A DNA stretch of 64,000 bases, from NCBI GenBank assembly GCA_026708055.1, contig JAPOVS010000056.1:1-64000 (forward strand), written 5' to 3'. Shown here piece by piece: positions 36,252-43,579 of this stretch. A program made the translations under genes and the position numbers. Source of the DNA: a bacterium (lineage in GTDB: Bacteria; Actinomycetota; Acidimicrobiia; Acidimicrobiales; CATQHL01). The notes beneath the pieces were generated by a model that saw only the letters and a list, made by a program, of their open reading frames with translations, did not search any database and had not been told where the DNA came from. The first letter of the stretch is position 1; each line of letters begins with the position of its first letter.

Positions 36252-37156
36252 AGCTCCCGATGAACGACCGCTACGACTACGTGTCGATCAAGGACCGCGT
36301 GCCCTACGACTGGCCCAACGGCACCCGTCTCGCCGTGTGCCTGTCGAACAACGTCGAACACTTCGCCTACAAGGCGGGTATGGGTCTGAACGATTCGGCG
36401 GTGAGCGCGCCCGCCGACTACCGGAGCTATGCCTGGCGGGACTACGGCAACCGGATCGGCATCTGGCGCATGTTCGACGTATTCGACGAGTTGGAGATCC
36501 CGTGGTCGCACAACGTCAATTCGACGGTGATGGAGCTCTACCCCGACATCGTCGCCAAGATCATCGAGCGCGGCGACGAGATCATCGCCCACGGCCGGAC
36601 GAACTCCGAACGCAGCGACGGCCTCTGGGAGCCCGACGAGGCCCGCCTCATCGCCGAGACAACCGAGGCCATCACCGAGTACTGGGGCCGCCGGCCGAGC
36701 GGCTGGATGGGGCCGTACATCGCCGAGTCGGCCGTCACCAGCGACCTGCTCGCGGAGGCCGGCTACAAGTACACGCTGCAGTCCCCCTGCGACGACCAGC
36801 CGATCTGGCTCAGGACCAGGTCGGGCCCGTTGCTGAGCATCCCCTACCCCTTGGAACTGAACGACGTGGGCGTCTACGTCCGGCGGCATCACCCTGCGCC
36901 GGTCTTCGCCGAGATGATGATCGATCAGTTCGACGAGATGCTCCGCCTCGCCGACGAGCAGCCGCTGGTGTACTCGGTCTCGCTGCACACTTTCCTGGTC
37001 GGCCAACCGTTCCGCCTGAAGTACCTGCGCGCCGCCCTCGAGCACATCGCGGCGCGGCGTGACGACGTGTGGCTGGCAAGACCCGAGGACGTCGCCGTCC
37101 ACGTGATGGGCCTGCCGGAGGGCACCGTCCCCGGAAGCAGCCCTCAGGCCGGCTGA
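36248..37156 (+). CDS. Polysaccharide deacetylase-fold protein, PuuE/allantoinase-like
   Basis: 302 residues from GTG 36248 (GAGGAGG 6 nt upstream). The NodB-fold order of strands is recognisable: LAVCLSNNVEHF where chitin deacetylases have TFDD and PuuE-type enzymes have N-x-E, then NVNSTVMELYPD, GDEIIAHGRTNSE in place of the H-x3-H metal motif, GWMGPYIAESAVT and VSLHTFLVGQPFR. The pattern fits the cofactor-poor PuuE subgroup that opens allantoin-like rings rather than sugar deacetylases. That would suit a cyclic-ureide pathway. Confidence 0.75.
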   Translation: MKLPMNDRYDYVSIKDRVPYDWPNGTRLAVCLSNNVEHFAYKAGMGLNDSAVSAPADYRSYAWRDYGNRIGIWRMFDVFDELEIPWSHNVNSTVMELYPDIVAKIIERGDEIIAHGRTNSERSDGLWEPDEARLIAETTEAITEYWGRRPSGWMGPYIAESAVTSDLLAEAGYKYTLQSPCDDQPIWLRTRSGPLLSIPYPLELNDVGVYVRRHHPAPVFAEMMIDQFDEMLRLADEQPLVYSVSLHTFLVGQPFRLKYLRAALEHIAARRDDVWLARPEDVAVHVMGLPEGTVPGSSPQAG

Positions 37157-37260
37157 GTACCGGGCCCCGGCAACCCAGGAGGTGACCTCGACGGGGGTCC
37201 GAACGGCTGCGGTTCGGGCGGCTCGAACCGCCTGGCTGTGGCCGTTAGGAAGAGAGATTG

Positions 37261-37821
37261 CTAGGCGCTGTGCTCGTGGTGGCGGTGGGGGCAGATTTTA
37301 CTCGATGCCCAGGAGTGCCAGCCCGAGAGATCGGGATCGTTGACGAGCAGGGCTGCGGCGCTGATGTTGACGGCCGGATCGAGGTACGTCTCATCGTCGC
37401 GCCCGAACCACTTGACCATGCGCTCGTGGTATTCCGACCCGATCCACCAGTCGGAGTTGATCTGCATCAAGCCGAACGAGCCGCGTCCCGGGTCGTCGGG
37501 ATTGGTGCTGCCGGGGTCGCCGCCCGACTCGTAGGAGATGATGCACAGCGCCGTGGAGGCATCGACCGGGTCGAAGACGGCGCACACCGTCGGTTCCCAC
37601 CGCAGCACCGCCTCGGGTTCGACGATCTCGCTGAGCACGGGGGTTCCCTCGAGGCACGAGGTCTCACCGCCGGCCGGGGAACTCTCCAGGAACTGCAGGT
37701 AGGACCGGAGGCCGGCAACCTCCGACGGCGAGCACCCCAGCACTCCGAGCGATGCGCACAGGCCGAGGACGAGCGCGACCATGCGGCGGGTAGCGAATCG
37801 ACGCCGGACGAGCACCGCCAC
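37261..37821 (-). CDS. Lytic transglycosylase-like (SLT fold) lipoprotein
   Basis: 186 residues. A basic N-terminus and hydrophobic stretch end in the lipobox VLGC (Cys near residue 30). The C-terminal half has the SLT signature: catalytic Glu in ALCIISYESGGDP, RGSFGLMQINSDWW, and a final HSWASSKIC. It should cut peptidoglycan glycan strands outside the membrane. GTG at 37821 is used; an ATG further in would shorten the signal. It stands alone, divergent from the second tpx. Confidence 0.82.
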   Translation of the reverse strand: MAVLVRRRFATRRMVALVLGLCASLGVLGCSPSEVAGLRSYLQFLESSPAGGETSCLEGTPVLSEIVEPEAVLRWEPTVCAVFDPVDASTALCIISYESGGDPGSTNPDDPGRGSFGLMQINSDWWIGSEYHERMVKWFGRDDETYLDPAVNISAAALLVNDPDLSGWHSWASSKICPHRHHEHSA

Positions 37822-37905
37822 AGGCTAAGCACGCGGTCGAGAGGACCGTCACACGAAGTGCTGTGACATATGTCAAACGCACCACCGAGTGGAAATTGTC
37901 AAGCA

Positions 37906-37926
37906 CTCGACGGATCGGCTAGAAAC
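37906..37926 (+). promoter_or_regulatory. Upstream element shared with the first tpx gene; likely promoter
   Basis: CTCGACGGATCGGCTAGAAAC matches the element at 12411-12437. TTGTCA (37896-37901) stands 18 nt before TAGAAA, which together look like -35 and -10 boxes. The copy before the first tpx keeps the -10 side but not the TTGTCA. Confidence 0.45.
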
Positions 37927-37970
37927 TCAGGCTCCGGAGACGGAGACACGCATATGGGGGATTACCTGGC

Positions 37971-38468
37971 ATGGCGACGATCGAGCATGAAGGAGACATC
38001 CTCCACACGAGCGGTGAGTTGCCTGCCGTGGGTGCCGAGGCTCCCGACTTCAGCCTGGTCGGGGCCGATATGGAACCGATGAGCCCCGGGGTCTTCGCCG
38101 GCCGGCGACTGGTGCTCAACATCTTCCCGAGCATCGACACGGAGACCTGCGCAGAGAGCGTGCGAGTGTTCAACGAGCGCGTCATAGGCCTCTACGCCGC
38201 GACGGTGCTGTGCGTGTCGGCCGACCTGCCCTTCGCTGCGAGGCGGTTCTGCCGGAACGAGGGCATCCAGAACGTCTACACCGCGTCCACCTTCCGCTCC
38301 CCGGAGTTCGCCGAGGACTACGGCGTGCGCATCATGAACAGTTCCATGGAGGGTCTGTGCGCCCGTGCGGTCGTCGTGATCGACGAGTATGGCAAGGTCG
38401 TCCACACCGAACTCGTCTCACCACTCAACGCCGACCCCGACTACGACGCCGCTCTGAGCGCCCTGTAA
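37971..38468 (+). CDS. tpx: Thiol peroxidase (Tpx-type peroxiredoxin), copy 2
   Basis: 165 residues, same length as copy 1 and similar throughout, with the same ending YDAALSAL. Peroxidatic C60 (PSIDTETCAESVR) and resolving C94 (ARRFCRNEGIQNV) are kept. GGGGGA lies upstream of the ATG. Two tpx genes 25 kb apart suggest duplication with different control, since the region between -10 and start differs. H2O2 made by the amine oxidase may be one reason for an extra copy. Confidence 0.95.
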   Translation: MATIEHEGDILHTSGELPAVGAEAPDFSLVGADMEPMSPGVFAGRRLVLNIFPSIDTETCAESVRVFNERVIGLYAATVLCVSADLPFAARRFCRNEGIQNVYTASTFRSPEFAEDYGVRIMNSSMEGLCARAVVVIDEYGKVVHTELVSPLNADPDYDAALSAL

Positions 38469-38526
38469 GGGACCCCGTCCGGCGCGAAGCCAGCAGGGGT
38501 CAGGCAGGGGTCAAGTCAGGCAGGGG

Positions 38527-38937
38527 TCAACTCGAAACCGCCAGGCGTTCGACGGGTTGGCCGGTGATGTCGGCGATGAGTTCGAAATCCTCGTCCATGT
38601 GCAGGACGGTCAGCCGGGACAGTTCGGCGATGGCGGCGATGAGCAGGTCCGGGATCGACGGTGCGCGGTGGTGGCCGGCCCTCGCCAGCGCTTGCTGCAC
38701 CGCCATCGCCCGGTCCTCGCCGGCGGGTGTCAGGTACTCGACGGGCATGGCGCTGAGCGGCGGTTCGGCGACGCTCCGCCGGAGGTCATCGGCCGAGCGC
38801 GCCGAGAACCCCGCCTCGAGTCGGGTGAGTGTCGAGATCCGTACCAGCCCGCGGCTCATTCGTGACGCCCACTCCGCCGCGTCGGGGCTCGTGGCGAGCC
38901 GCACGAGCGCCGACTTGTCGATCAGCCAGCCGGTCAT
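38527..38937 (-). CDS. vapC: PIN-domain toxin (VapC-like)
   Basis: 136 residues. PIN-domain acidic residues: the N-terminal D in WLIDKSAL, the E in LTRLEAGFS, and D residues in [12 protein letters not shown] and [11 protein letters not shown]. VapC toxins cut RNA with Mg2+ at this site. The ATG at 38937 overlaps the stop of the repeat ORF just upstream (ATGA). The partner antitoxin gene is 275 nt away rather than adjacent, because a 93-bp minisatellite made from the vapC start lies between them. Confidence 0.9.
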   Translation of the reverse strand: MTGWLIDKSALVRLATSPDAAEWASRMSRGLVRISTLTRLEAGFSARSADDLRRSVAEPPLSAMPVEYLTPAGEDRAMAVQQALARAGHHRAPSIPDLLIAAIAELSRLTVLHMDEDFELIADITGQPVERLAVSS

Positions 38938-39220
38938 GTCCACCCGCGTCCCCGGCGTCCCCGGCGTCTGTGTCGTGGGTGCCGTGGGCACTGCACCGGC
39001 GCCGACTTGTCGATCAGCCGGCCGGTCATGTCCACGCGCGACCCCCGGCGTCCCCGGCGTCTGTGTCGTGGGTGCCGTGGGCACTGCACCGGCGCCGACT
39101 TGTCGATCAGCCGGCCGGTCATGTCCACGCGCGACCCCCGGCGTCCCCGGCGTCTGTGTCGTGGGTGCCGTGGGCACTGCACCGGCGCCGACTTGTCGAT
39201 CAGGCGGCCGGTCATGTCCA
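38909..39220. repeat. 93-bp minisatellite made of the vapC start region (three full units plus a partial)
   Basis: GCCGACTTGTCGATCAG begins at 38909, 39001, 39094 and 39187, so the units are 92, 93 and 93 bp plus about 34 bp of a fourth. The two 93-bp units are almost identical. Each unit carries, on the minus strand, GTGGACATGACCGG and the first ten or so vapC codons, followed by about 60 bp of Arg/Pro/His-rich coding-like DNA. The unit next to vapC has one base less than the others, which changes the frame at vapC. Confidence 0.9.
38934..39215 (-). CDS. Repeat ORF between vapB and vapC (reiterated VapC N-terminus)
   Basis: 93 residues made of three 31-residue units that begin [18 protein letters not shown] and continue [12 protein letters not shown]. 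The first ten residues copy the VapC N-terminus; the rest is a strongly basic arginine-rich tail. Its ATG overlaps the vapB stop (ATGA) and its stop overlaps the vapC ATG (ATGA), so ribosomes could pass from antitoxin to repeat ORF to toxin. It may be only a by-product of repeat expansion, but the couplings are intact. Confidence 0.5.
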   Translation of the reverse strand: MTGRLIDKSAPVQCPRHPRHRRRGRRGSRVDMTGRLIDKSAPVQCPRHPRHRRRGRRGSRVDMTGRLIDKSAPVQCPRHPRHRRRGRRGRGWT

Positions 39221-39433
39221 TGCGGAGTGCATCACGTCGTCGTCGGCGAGGTCACAGAAGGTCTCCCCGAACCAACGCAGCGACTCCACGGTCACGTCGC
39301 CGCTTCCGGTGGTGCGCTCACGCTCCAGCAGCCTTCGCAGGTATTCCACCCGCGAGAGGCCGACCGCTCTGGCGTTCACCTCGATGGCCGCCACGACGTC
39401 ATCGGGAACGTCCCGCACAAGAATGTCGACCAC
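39212..39433 (-). CDS. vapB: Antitoxin, ribbon-helix-helix-like (VapB/FitA-type)
   Basis: 73 residues from GTG 39433 with a strong GGAGGTGACTC site. The N-terminal [38 protein letters not shown] is the ribbon-helix-helix pattern of FitA/VapB-type DNA-binding antitoxins; the acidic C-terminus ([16 protein letters not shown]) is the usual toxin-binding tail. It should neutralise the PIN toxin and repress the operon. The stop overlaps the ATG of the repeat ORF rather than a full vapC. Confidence 0.85.
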   Translation of the reverse strand: MVDILVRDVPDDVVAAIEVNARAVGLSRVEYLRRLLERERTTGSGDVTVESLRWFGETFCDLADDDVMHSAWT

Positions 39434-39466
39434 GAGTCACCTCCAACGGCAATCTCTGCTCGTACG

Positions 39467-39480
39467 ATATCACGCGATAT
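39467..39480. promoter_or_regulatory. Probable vapB operator/promoter palindrome
   Basis: ATATC and GATAT form an inverted repeat with a 4-nt spacer, 34 nt before the vapB GTG. AT-rich dyads at this place are the usual sites for VapB autorepression and overlap the -10 region. Confidence 0.45.
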
Positions 39481-39559
39481 TGCATCCGCCCCGGCACCGG
39501 GCGCCGGGTATCGTGTAGCCGCTCCACACAATTGAGGCGGATACTCCGAGGCCGGTGCC

Positions 39560-39860
39560 TCTAGAGCCGGAGTGGCTGGTTGACGGTGGAGTCCGCGCTG
39601 CCGCGGCGGCTGTGCAGGTGTCGTCGCGGTGGGGGTGGCCGGTGTTCGGGGGGCGGTGGCGGGCGGCGTGGCGGAGGGTGCGTTTGCCGTCGGCGGCTGT
39701 GTCGATGTCGCCGCCGTTGTCGTGGAGTTCGTGGTGGTGGCGGTGGCCGCAGGGGAGGCAGAGGTTGTCGATCTGGCCCGCAACCCGGCCGACCGCGTCG
39801 CCCGCAACGCCATCGGTGGTGTTGCTCAGGAGGGTCGGATCGGTCATCGTGGGCTCCCCG
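39560..39860 (-). pseudogene. Remnant of an HNH endonuclease (DUF222-type) C-terminus
   Basis: On the minus strand, IDNLCLPCGHRHHHELHDNG and the following GDIDTAADGKRTL resemble the end of actinobacterial DUF222/13E12 HNH nucleases, whose last motif has C-x2-(C/H)-HHxxxH-x2-GG. No N-terminal part, metal-site start or sensible gene start accompanies it, and the tail runs into low-complexity Pro/Arg sequence. I take it as a decayed fragment. The following 100 nt up to 40046 hold nothing I can identify. Confidence 0.42.
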
Positions 39861-40046
39861 CAGGAGTTCGCCGGCGTGCACTTCGCGTCGGCCGGGCCGA
39901 CAAGCCGGTCGGGGAGCCACCGACTCCCCCTCTGGGGAGGACCGATGAACCGGTAGTGAGTACTCTAGCACCTCTGAATCAATGACACAACACTTGTTCG
40001 GGGAATTCTCGGAATATATTCGCGATGAAGGTCAGATGAGAGCCGT

Positions 40047-40310
40047 CTAGGCCGGCGCGGCGTTGTCGTACCAGAACGGAAATGCTCGCCCGCCTCCCCA
40101 TCCTCGATAGTGATGCTGCCGGGGGAGCAGGCGGGTGAATGTGACGGCCGGTCCATTGGAGGGATGATCGGCCTCAACGTAGCGCCCAGAGTAGAGCGGG
40201 GGCGCCGGCGCCAACGGACTCGGCCACTCAACCGGCGCCTCCGCTTGTCCCTTTAGCTCTACCACGAACCCCGCGGGGTGGCGGAGCATCGGCGAACTCG
40301 GCGTCGCTCG
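40047..40310 (-). pseudogene. Remnant related to the large restriction-modification gene
   Basis: The minus strand encodes HPSNGPAVTFTRLLP, HHYRG and GGRAFPFWYDN, closely matching HPENGPAVTFTHLLP, HHYHG and GGRAFPLWRDN in the specificity part of the protein at 44719-48189. A GFVVELKG stretch in front recalls the ExK motif of its nuclease part. The rest of the gene is missing and no start is present. It shows that a second related system was once here. Confidence 0.6.
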
Positions 40311-40380
40311 CGTCTTCTCACAGTGCTTGCTCCGGATCCGCGGTGCAGGCGTGTGGCGGGACCGCACCGACGGTGCCTGA

Positions 40381-40412
40381 ACTCCAGTTTGCGACGATCC
40401 GCACTCCAGTTT
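40381..40412 (+). repeat. Pair of direct repeats upstream of a DUF4143 gene
   Basis: ACTCCAGTTT occurs at 40381-40390 and again at 40403-40412, 22 bp apart, each followed by a CG-containing word (GCGACG, TCGGCA). Similar ACTACGTTTTTCGG words occur in the 23-bp repeats at 48528-48596 near another DUF4143 copy. Confidence 0.45.
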
Positions 40413-40425
40413 TCGGCACCTTAGC

Positions 40426-40465
40426 ATGCGATAATATCGCACTTGCAAATGCGATATTATCGCAT
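40426..40465. promoter_or_regulatory. Nested palindromes upstream of DUF4143 ATPase 1
   Basis: ATGCGATAATATCGCA (40426-40441) and its exact reverse complement TGCGATATTATCGCAT (40450-40465) are separated by 8 nt, and each arm is itself a near-perfect dyad (GCGATA-TATCGC). The AT-rich block ends 19 nt before the ATG, at the promoter position. Two adjacent dimer sites for one repressor is the simplest reading. Confidence 0.6.
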
Positions 40466-40484
40466 AGACGCTAGGATATGAGCC

Positions 40485-41762
40485 ATGGACGGGCCGTTGA
40501 CGCCTGAAGGCTACCTGCGGAGGGTGGTGGACCGCGAGGTCGAGGCCGCGCTGGGCAGTTCTCCGGCGGTGGTGATCGAAGGGCCGAGGGCCTGCGGAAA
40601 GACGTGGACGGCTCGCAGGTTCGCCGCGAGCGCCGCCGCTCTGGACGAGTCCGACGACGCCCGCTTGGCGGCCGCCCTGGACCCTGGCGCGCTGCTTGGG
40701 GGCGACGCCCCCCGTCTGCTGGACGAGTGGCAGCTCGCGCCCCGCATCTGGAATCCCATGCGCCACGCCTGCGACCGGAGCGGCCGGCCCGGCCGGTTCA
40801 TCCTCACCGGCTCGGCCAACCCTCCCGACGACGCCACCCGCCACTCGGGAGCGGGAAGGGTGACGCGAGTCCGGATGCGGCCGATGTCGCTGTTCGAGTC
40901 GGGAGAGTCCACCGGCGCGGTATCGCTCGGAGGGCTGCTGAACGGGGAGCGCGCGGCGCCGAGCCGCTCCGACATGACCCTCGCCGAGGTCGTGGACCTC
41001 GTGTGCCGGGGCGGCTGGCCGTGGCTGCTGGACGCCCCTGTCCCGGACGCGCAGAGCCGGTTGCGCGACTACCTGGGCGAGATCGCCCGGACCGAGATCC
41101 CCCGATCGGGGGGGCCGGCGCATGACCCGGTGGGCGTGGGCAGGCTGCTCGTCTCCCTGGCCCGGAACGAAGCCACGAACGTCACCTACAGGACCCTTGC
41201 CGACGACGTCAGCGGAGGCACGGACGCCTCCACCCATCCCCGCACGGTCCGGCGCTATCTGGAGGCTCTCTCCCGGCTGTTCGTCGTCGAAGGCCTTCCT
41301 GCGTGGGCCCCGCACCTGCGTTCGGCCTCGCAGCTCCGGCGCACCGAGAAGCGCTACTTCGTGGACCCCTCGCTGGCGGTGGCAGCCTTGCGAACAAACG
41401 CCGGGCGGCTACGCGCCGATCTGGGCTTCCTGGGCTTGCTGTTCGAGTCTCTGGCCATGCGCGATCTCCGCGTGTACGCGCAGGCCAACGACGCCCGAGT
41501 GTTCTATTTCCGCGACAACGCCACCCTCGAGGTGGACGCCATCGTCGAGCGCGCTGACGGCGAGTGGATGGCCGCGGAGATCAAACTGGGGGGCGAAGCG
41601 CTGATACGCCACGGTGTGAAGAGCCTGCTGCGCCTCCGCGACAGGGTCGATGCGGCCCGGATGGGAACCCCCGCGGCCCTCCTGGTCATCACCGCCACCG
41701 GCTACGGCTTCCAGCATCCCGACGGCGTGGCGATCATGCCGCTCGGCGCGCTCGGCCCGTGA
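40485..41762 (+). CDS. DUF4143 AAA-type ATPase, copy 1
   Basis: 425 residues. Walker A GPRACGKT at 33-40, Walker B-like LLDEWQLAP, sensor ILTGSANP, then a winged-helix middle, then the DUF4143 C-terminal domain with LEVDAIVE and AAEIKLGG (D351, E365, K367), the D...ExK arrangement of PD-(D/E)XK nuclease-like folds. Such proteins are abundant and patchily spread; their function is not settled, with toxin or defence roles proposed. A close paralogue follows at 41962, and a C-terminal piece of a third lies at 48186. Confidence 0.88.
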   Translation: MDGPLTPEGYLRRVVDREVEAALGSSPAVVIEGPRACGKTWTARRFAASAAALDESDDARLAAALDPGALLGGDAPRLLDEWQLAPRIWNPMRHACDRSGRPGRFILTGSANPPDDATRHSGAGRVTRVRMRPMSLFESGESTGAVSLGGLLNGERAAPSRSDMTLAEVVDLVCRGGWPWLLDAPVPDAQSRLRDYLGEIARTEIPRSGGPAHDPVGVGRLLVSLARNEATNVTYRTLADDVSGGTDASTHPRTVRRYLEALSRLFVVEGLPAWAPHLRSASQLRRTEKRYFVDPSLAVAALRTNAGRLRADLGFLGLLFESLAMRDLRVYAQANDARVFYFRDNATLEVDAIVERADGEWMAAEIKLGGEALIRHGVKSLLRLRDRVDAARMGTPAALLVITATGYGFQHPDGVAIMPLGALGP

Positions 41763-41833
41763 GGCTCACTGATCTCGATGAGCCCCGACCGGCGGCCATC
41801 CCGGCCCGGCGACGGGGCCCGTCAGCCCTTGCG

Positions 41834-41961
41834 CCCGATACGGGCGCTCTGAGCGCTTCGCGGAGGCTCACGGTGCCCGGCAGGCAGGTGCTGTCGGCCA
41901 CGGGGGTGTCGGTCGACATTTTGGGTGTTCGCCACCCTAATTATTGGGGTACCATGATTCT
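41834..41961. other. Cassette border: CBS-gene 3' fragment fused to a DUF4143 promoter
   Basis: Read on the minus strand, 41834-41910 encodes PVADSTCLPGTVSLREAL, matching PVVDGTGLIGIVSLRDVL at the end of the CBS protein (48780-49160). It continues at DNA level through the CBS stop region (CGTCAGCCCTTGCG in both). The rest, from GGTCGACATTTTGGGTG on, contains a GGGTG-TTCGC-CACCC hairpin and leads to the DUF4143 start. The same border occurs at 48600-48717. Confidence 0.7.
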
Positions 41962-43272
41962 GTGAGCATTGAGCTTCCGGGCGAGTACTTGCCGCGGCTC
42001 TTGGACGGCAAGCTGCGGGAGGTGCTGCTGTTCTCGCCGGCGGTCGTCGTCGAAGGTCCGAGGGGGTGCGGCAAGACGACCACGGGCAGCCGAGCCGCGT
42101 CGTCGTTCTTGGCCATGGATGAAGTCGAGGTGGCTGGCGGGTCGCCCGGCGCGCTTCGCGGTCTGCTGGATCTGCCGCCGCCGCTGCTGGTGGACGAGTG
42201 GCAGGTGGCGCCGGGGCTGTGGAACGCGGTGCGGCGCGAGTGCGACCGGCGAGGGGGCGCGCCGGGCCAGTTCATCTTGACGGGCTCGTCCACGTTGCCC
42301 GACAACCCCATCCGCCACTCCGGTGCGGGCAGGCTGGCGCCGCTGCGGCTGCGGACGTTCTCGTCCTATGAGAGCGGCCTCTCCAACGGCTCGGTGTCGT
42401 TGGGGGCCATGCTGGGCGGGCTGCCGGTGGACGCGGCCGCGGAACGGGCGCTGTCCCGTCTGGAGTTGGCCGAGGCGATCTGTCGGGGGGGCTGGCCGGC
42501 TTCGCTGAGAATGCCTCTGGAGCAGGCGCTGCGGTACGTCGAGGCGTACGTGGATGCGATGTGCGGCATCGACATCCGGCGCCGCGCCGATGCGCTTCCC
42601 TATCGCAGCGTGGGCACTGCCCGGACGGTTCTGCGTTCCATTGCCCGGAACGTCGGAACGGCCGCGTCGGTGAGCGCCCTGGCTCGTGACACGGCGGCGG
42701 GCGAGATGGAGTCTCCTCTGGACCGCAAGACGCTGCCGGCGTTCCTCGACGCCTTCGAGAGGGTGTTCATTCGGGAGGACTGCCCGCCGTGGGGGTTCCA
42801 GCCCGCGTCGAAGAGGGCCATGCGGGCTCGGCCGAAGCGCTTCCTGTGCGACCCGTCGATAGCCACCGGGGTCCTGCGTGTCGCACCCCGACGCCTGGCG
42901 GGGGAGCCCGAGTTCATGGGCGGCGCGTTCGAGTCGCTGGTGATGCGAGACCTGCGGGCCTACGCCGACGTCAACGATGCCGAGGTGCGCTATTACGCCG
43001 AGAGCGGGTTCGAAGTAGACGCTGTGGTGGAGGATCGCGACGGGTCGTGGGTGGCCGTGGAGGTGAAGCTGAGCCGCAGTGAGCACGCGCTCGAGCGGTC
43101 CAAGCGGGCCTTGAAGCTGCTGGCGAAGAGGGCGCGGGAGGCGGGCAGGCGGCCGCCGTCCAAGCTGATCGCCGTCTTCGGCACCAACGCCCCCGGCGAG
43201 CACACCGGCCTGCGGATAGCCCACGAGACCGACGGCGTGGCCGTCGTGCCGCTCGCCGCGCTCGGCCCGTGA
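41962..43272 (+). CDS. DUF4143 AAA-type ATPase, copy 2
   Basis: 436 residues from GTG 41962; a TTG 18 nt earlier is possible but lies in conserved promoter-like DNA. Walker A GPRGCGKT at 32-39, LLVDEWQVAPGLW, FILTGSSTLPD, then a DUF4143 end with FEVDAVVED and VAVEVKLSR (D...ExK). It ends in VVPLAALGP, the same tail as copy 1 (IMPLGALGP). The two are related along their whole length but clearly diverged, so this is an old duplication or two separate arrivals. Confidence 0.88.
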   Translation: MSIELPGEYLPRLLDGKLREVLLFSPAVVVEGPRGCGKTTTGSRAASSFLAMDEVEVAGGSPGALRGLLDLPPPLLVDEWQVAPGLWNAVRRECDRRGGAPGQFILTGSSTLPDNPIRHSGAGRLAPLRLRTFSSYESGLSNGSVSLGAMLGGLPVDAAAERALSRLELAEAICRGGWPASLRMPLEQALRYVEAYVDAMCGIDIRRRADALPYRSVGTARTVLRSIARNVGTAASVSALARDTAAGEMESPLDRKTLPAFLDAFERVFIREDCPPWGFQPASKRAMRARPKRFLCDPSIATGVLRVAPRRLAGEPEFMGGAFESLVMRDLRAYADVNDAEVRYYAESGFEVDAVVEDRDGSWVAVEVKLSRSEHALERSKRALKLLAKRAREAGRRPPSKLIAVFGTNAPGEHTGLRIAHETDGVAVVPLAALGP

Positions 43273-43410
43273 CCTGCTCCGCTCTCCCAGGTCAAGGAGA
43301 TATTTCTCCACATGGCAAACCCTCCACATCCCAACCCATCGGTGGATTCAGGCTAAGATTCACACTGTGGCTTGCCGAGGTCGTATCCCGACCATGGAGG
43401 TGATTCACGA

Positions 43411-43575
43411 GTGACCGATGTTGAGCCGTGCTGCTCTGCCGCACCCTTCGGGCCGCCGGGGAGCCCGCAAGACGACCGCAGTGGCGGTCGTCTTGCGGGG
43501 CACGGCGCGCGTGACCGCCCTGCCGACCGTGCCGCCAACCTAGTAGGCAAGTTGTACATTGCCACTATCCTCTGA
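43411..43575 (+). CDS. Short ORF with Cys-Cys and a strong hairpin, upstream of the SDH-type proteinase
   Basis: 54 codons from GTG 43411, preceded by an excellent GGAGGTGATTCACGA site. It begins MTDVEPCCSAAPFG; the middle (PQDDRSGGRLAG) is dictated by a perfect 16-bp hairpin. The stop is 4 nt before the ATG of the proteinase gene, which lacks its own ribosome site, so translation may be coupled. It could be a true small protein or a leader peptide whose translation controls the hairpin. I do not recognise a family. Confidence 0.4.
   Translation: MTDVEPCCSAAPFGPPGSPQDDRSGGRLAGHGARDRPADRAANLVGKLYIATIL
43464..43499 (+). terminator. Perfect 16-bp hairpin, terminator or attenuator
   Basis: CCCGCAAGACGACCGC (43464-43479), loop AGTG, and the exact complement (43484-43499). 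No T-run follows, which is usual for actinobacterial terminators. It lies 190 nt after the DUF4143 stop and 80 nt before the proteinase gene, inside a short ORF, so it may end the first transcript, attenuate the second, or both. Confidence 0.65.
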
Positions 43576-43579
43576 TCCT

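Noticed and set aside
38909-39220. The 93-bp repeats as a CRISPR array
   Set aside because: Units are contiguous and identical along their whole length, with no unique spacers, and they are copies of the vapC start.
39434-40484. An intact gene in the gap between vapB and DUF4143 copy 1
   Set aside because: Both strands show only short motif fragments (HNH end, restriction-modification piece); the longer frames are Pro/Arg-rich shadows without starts.
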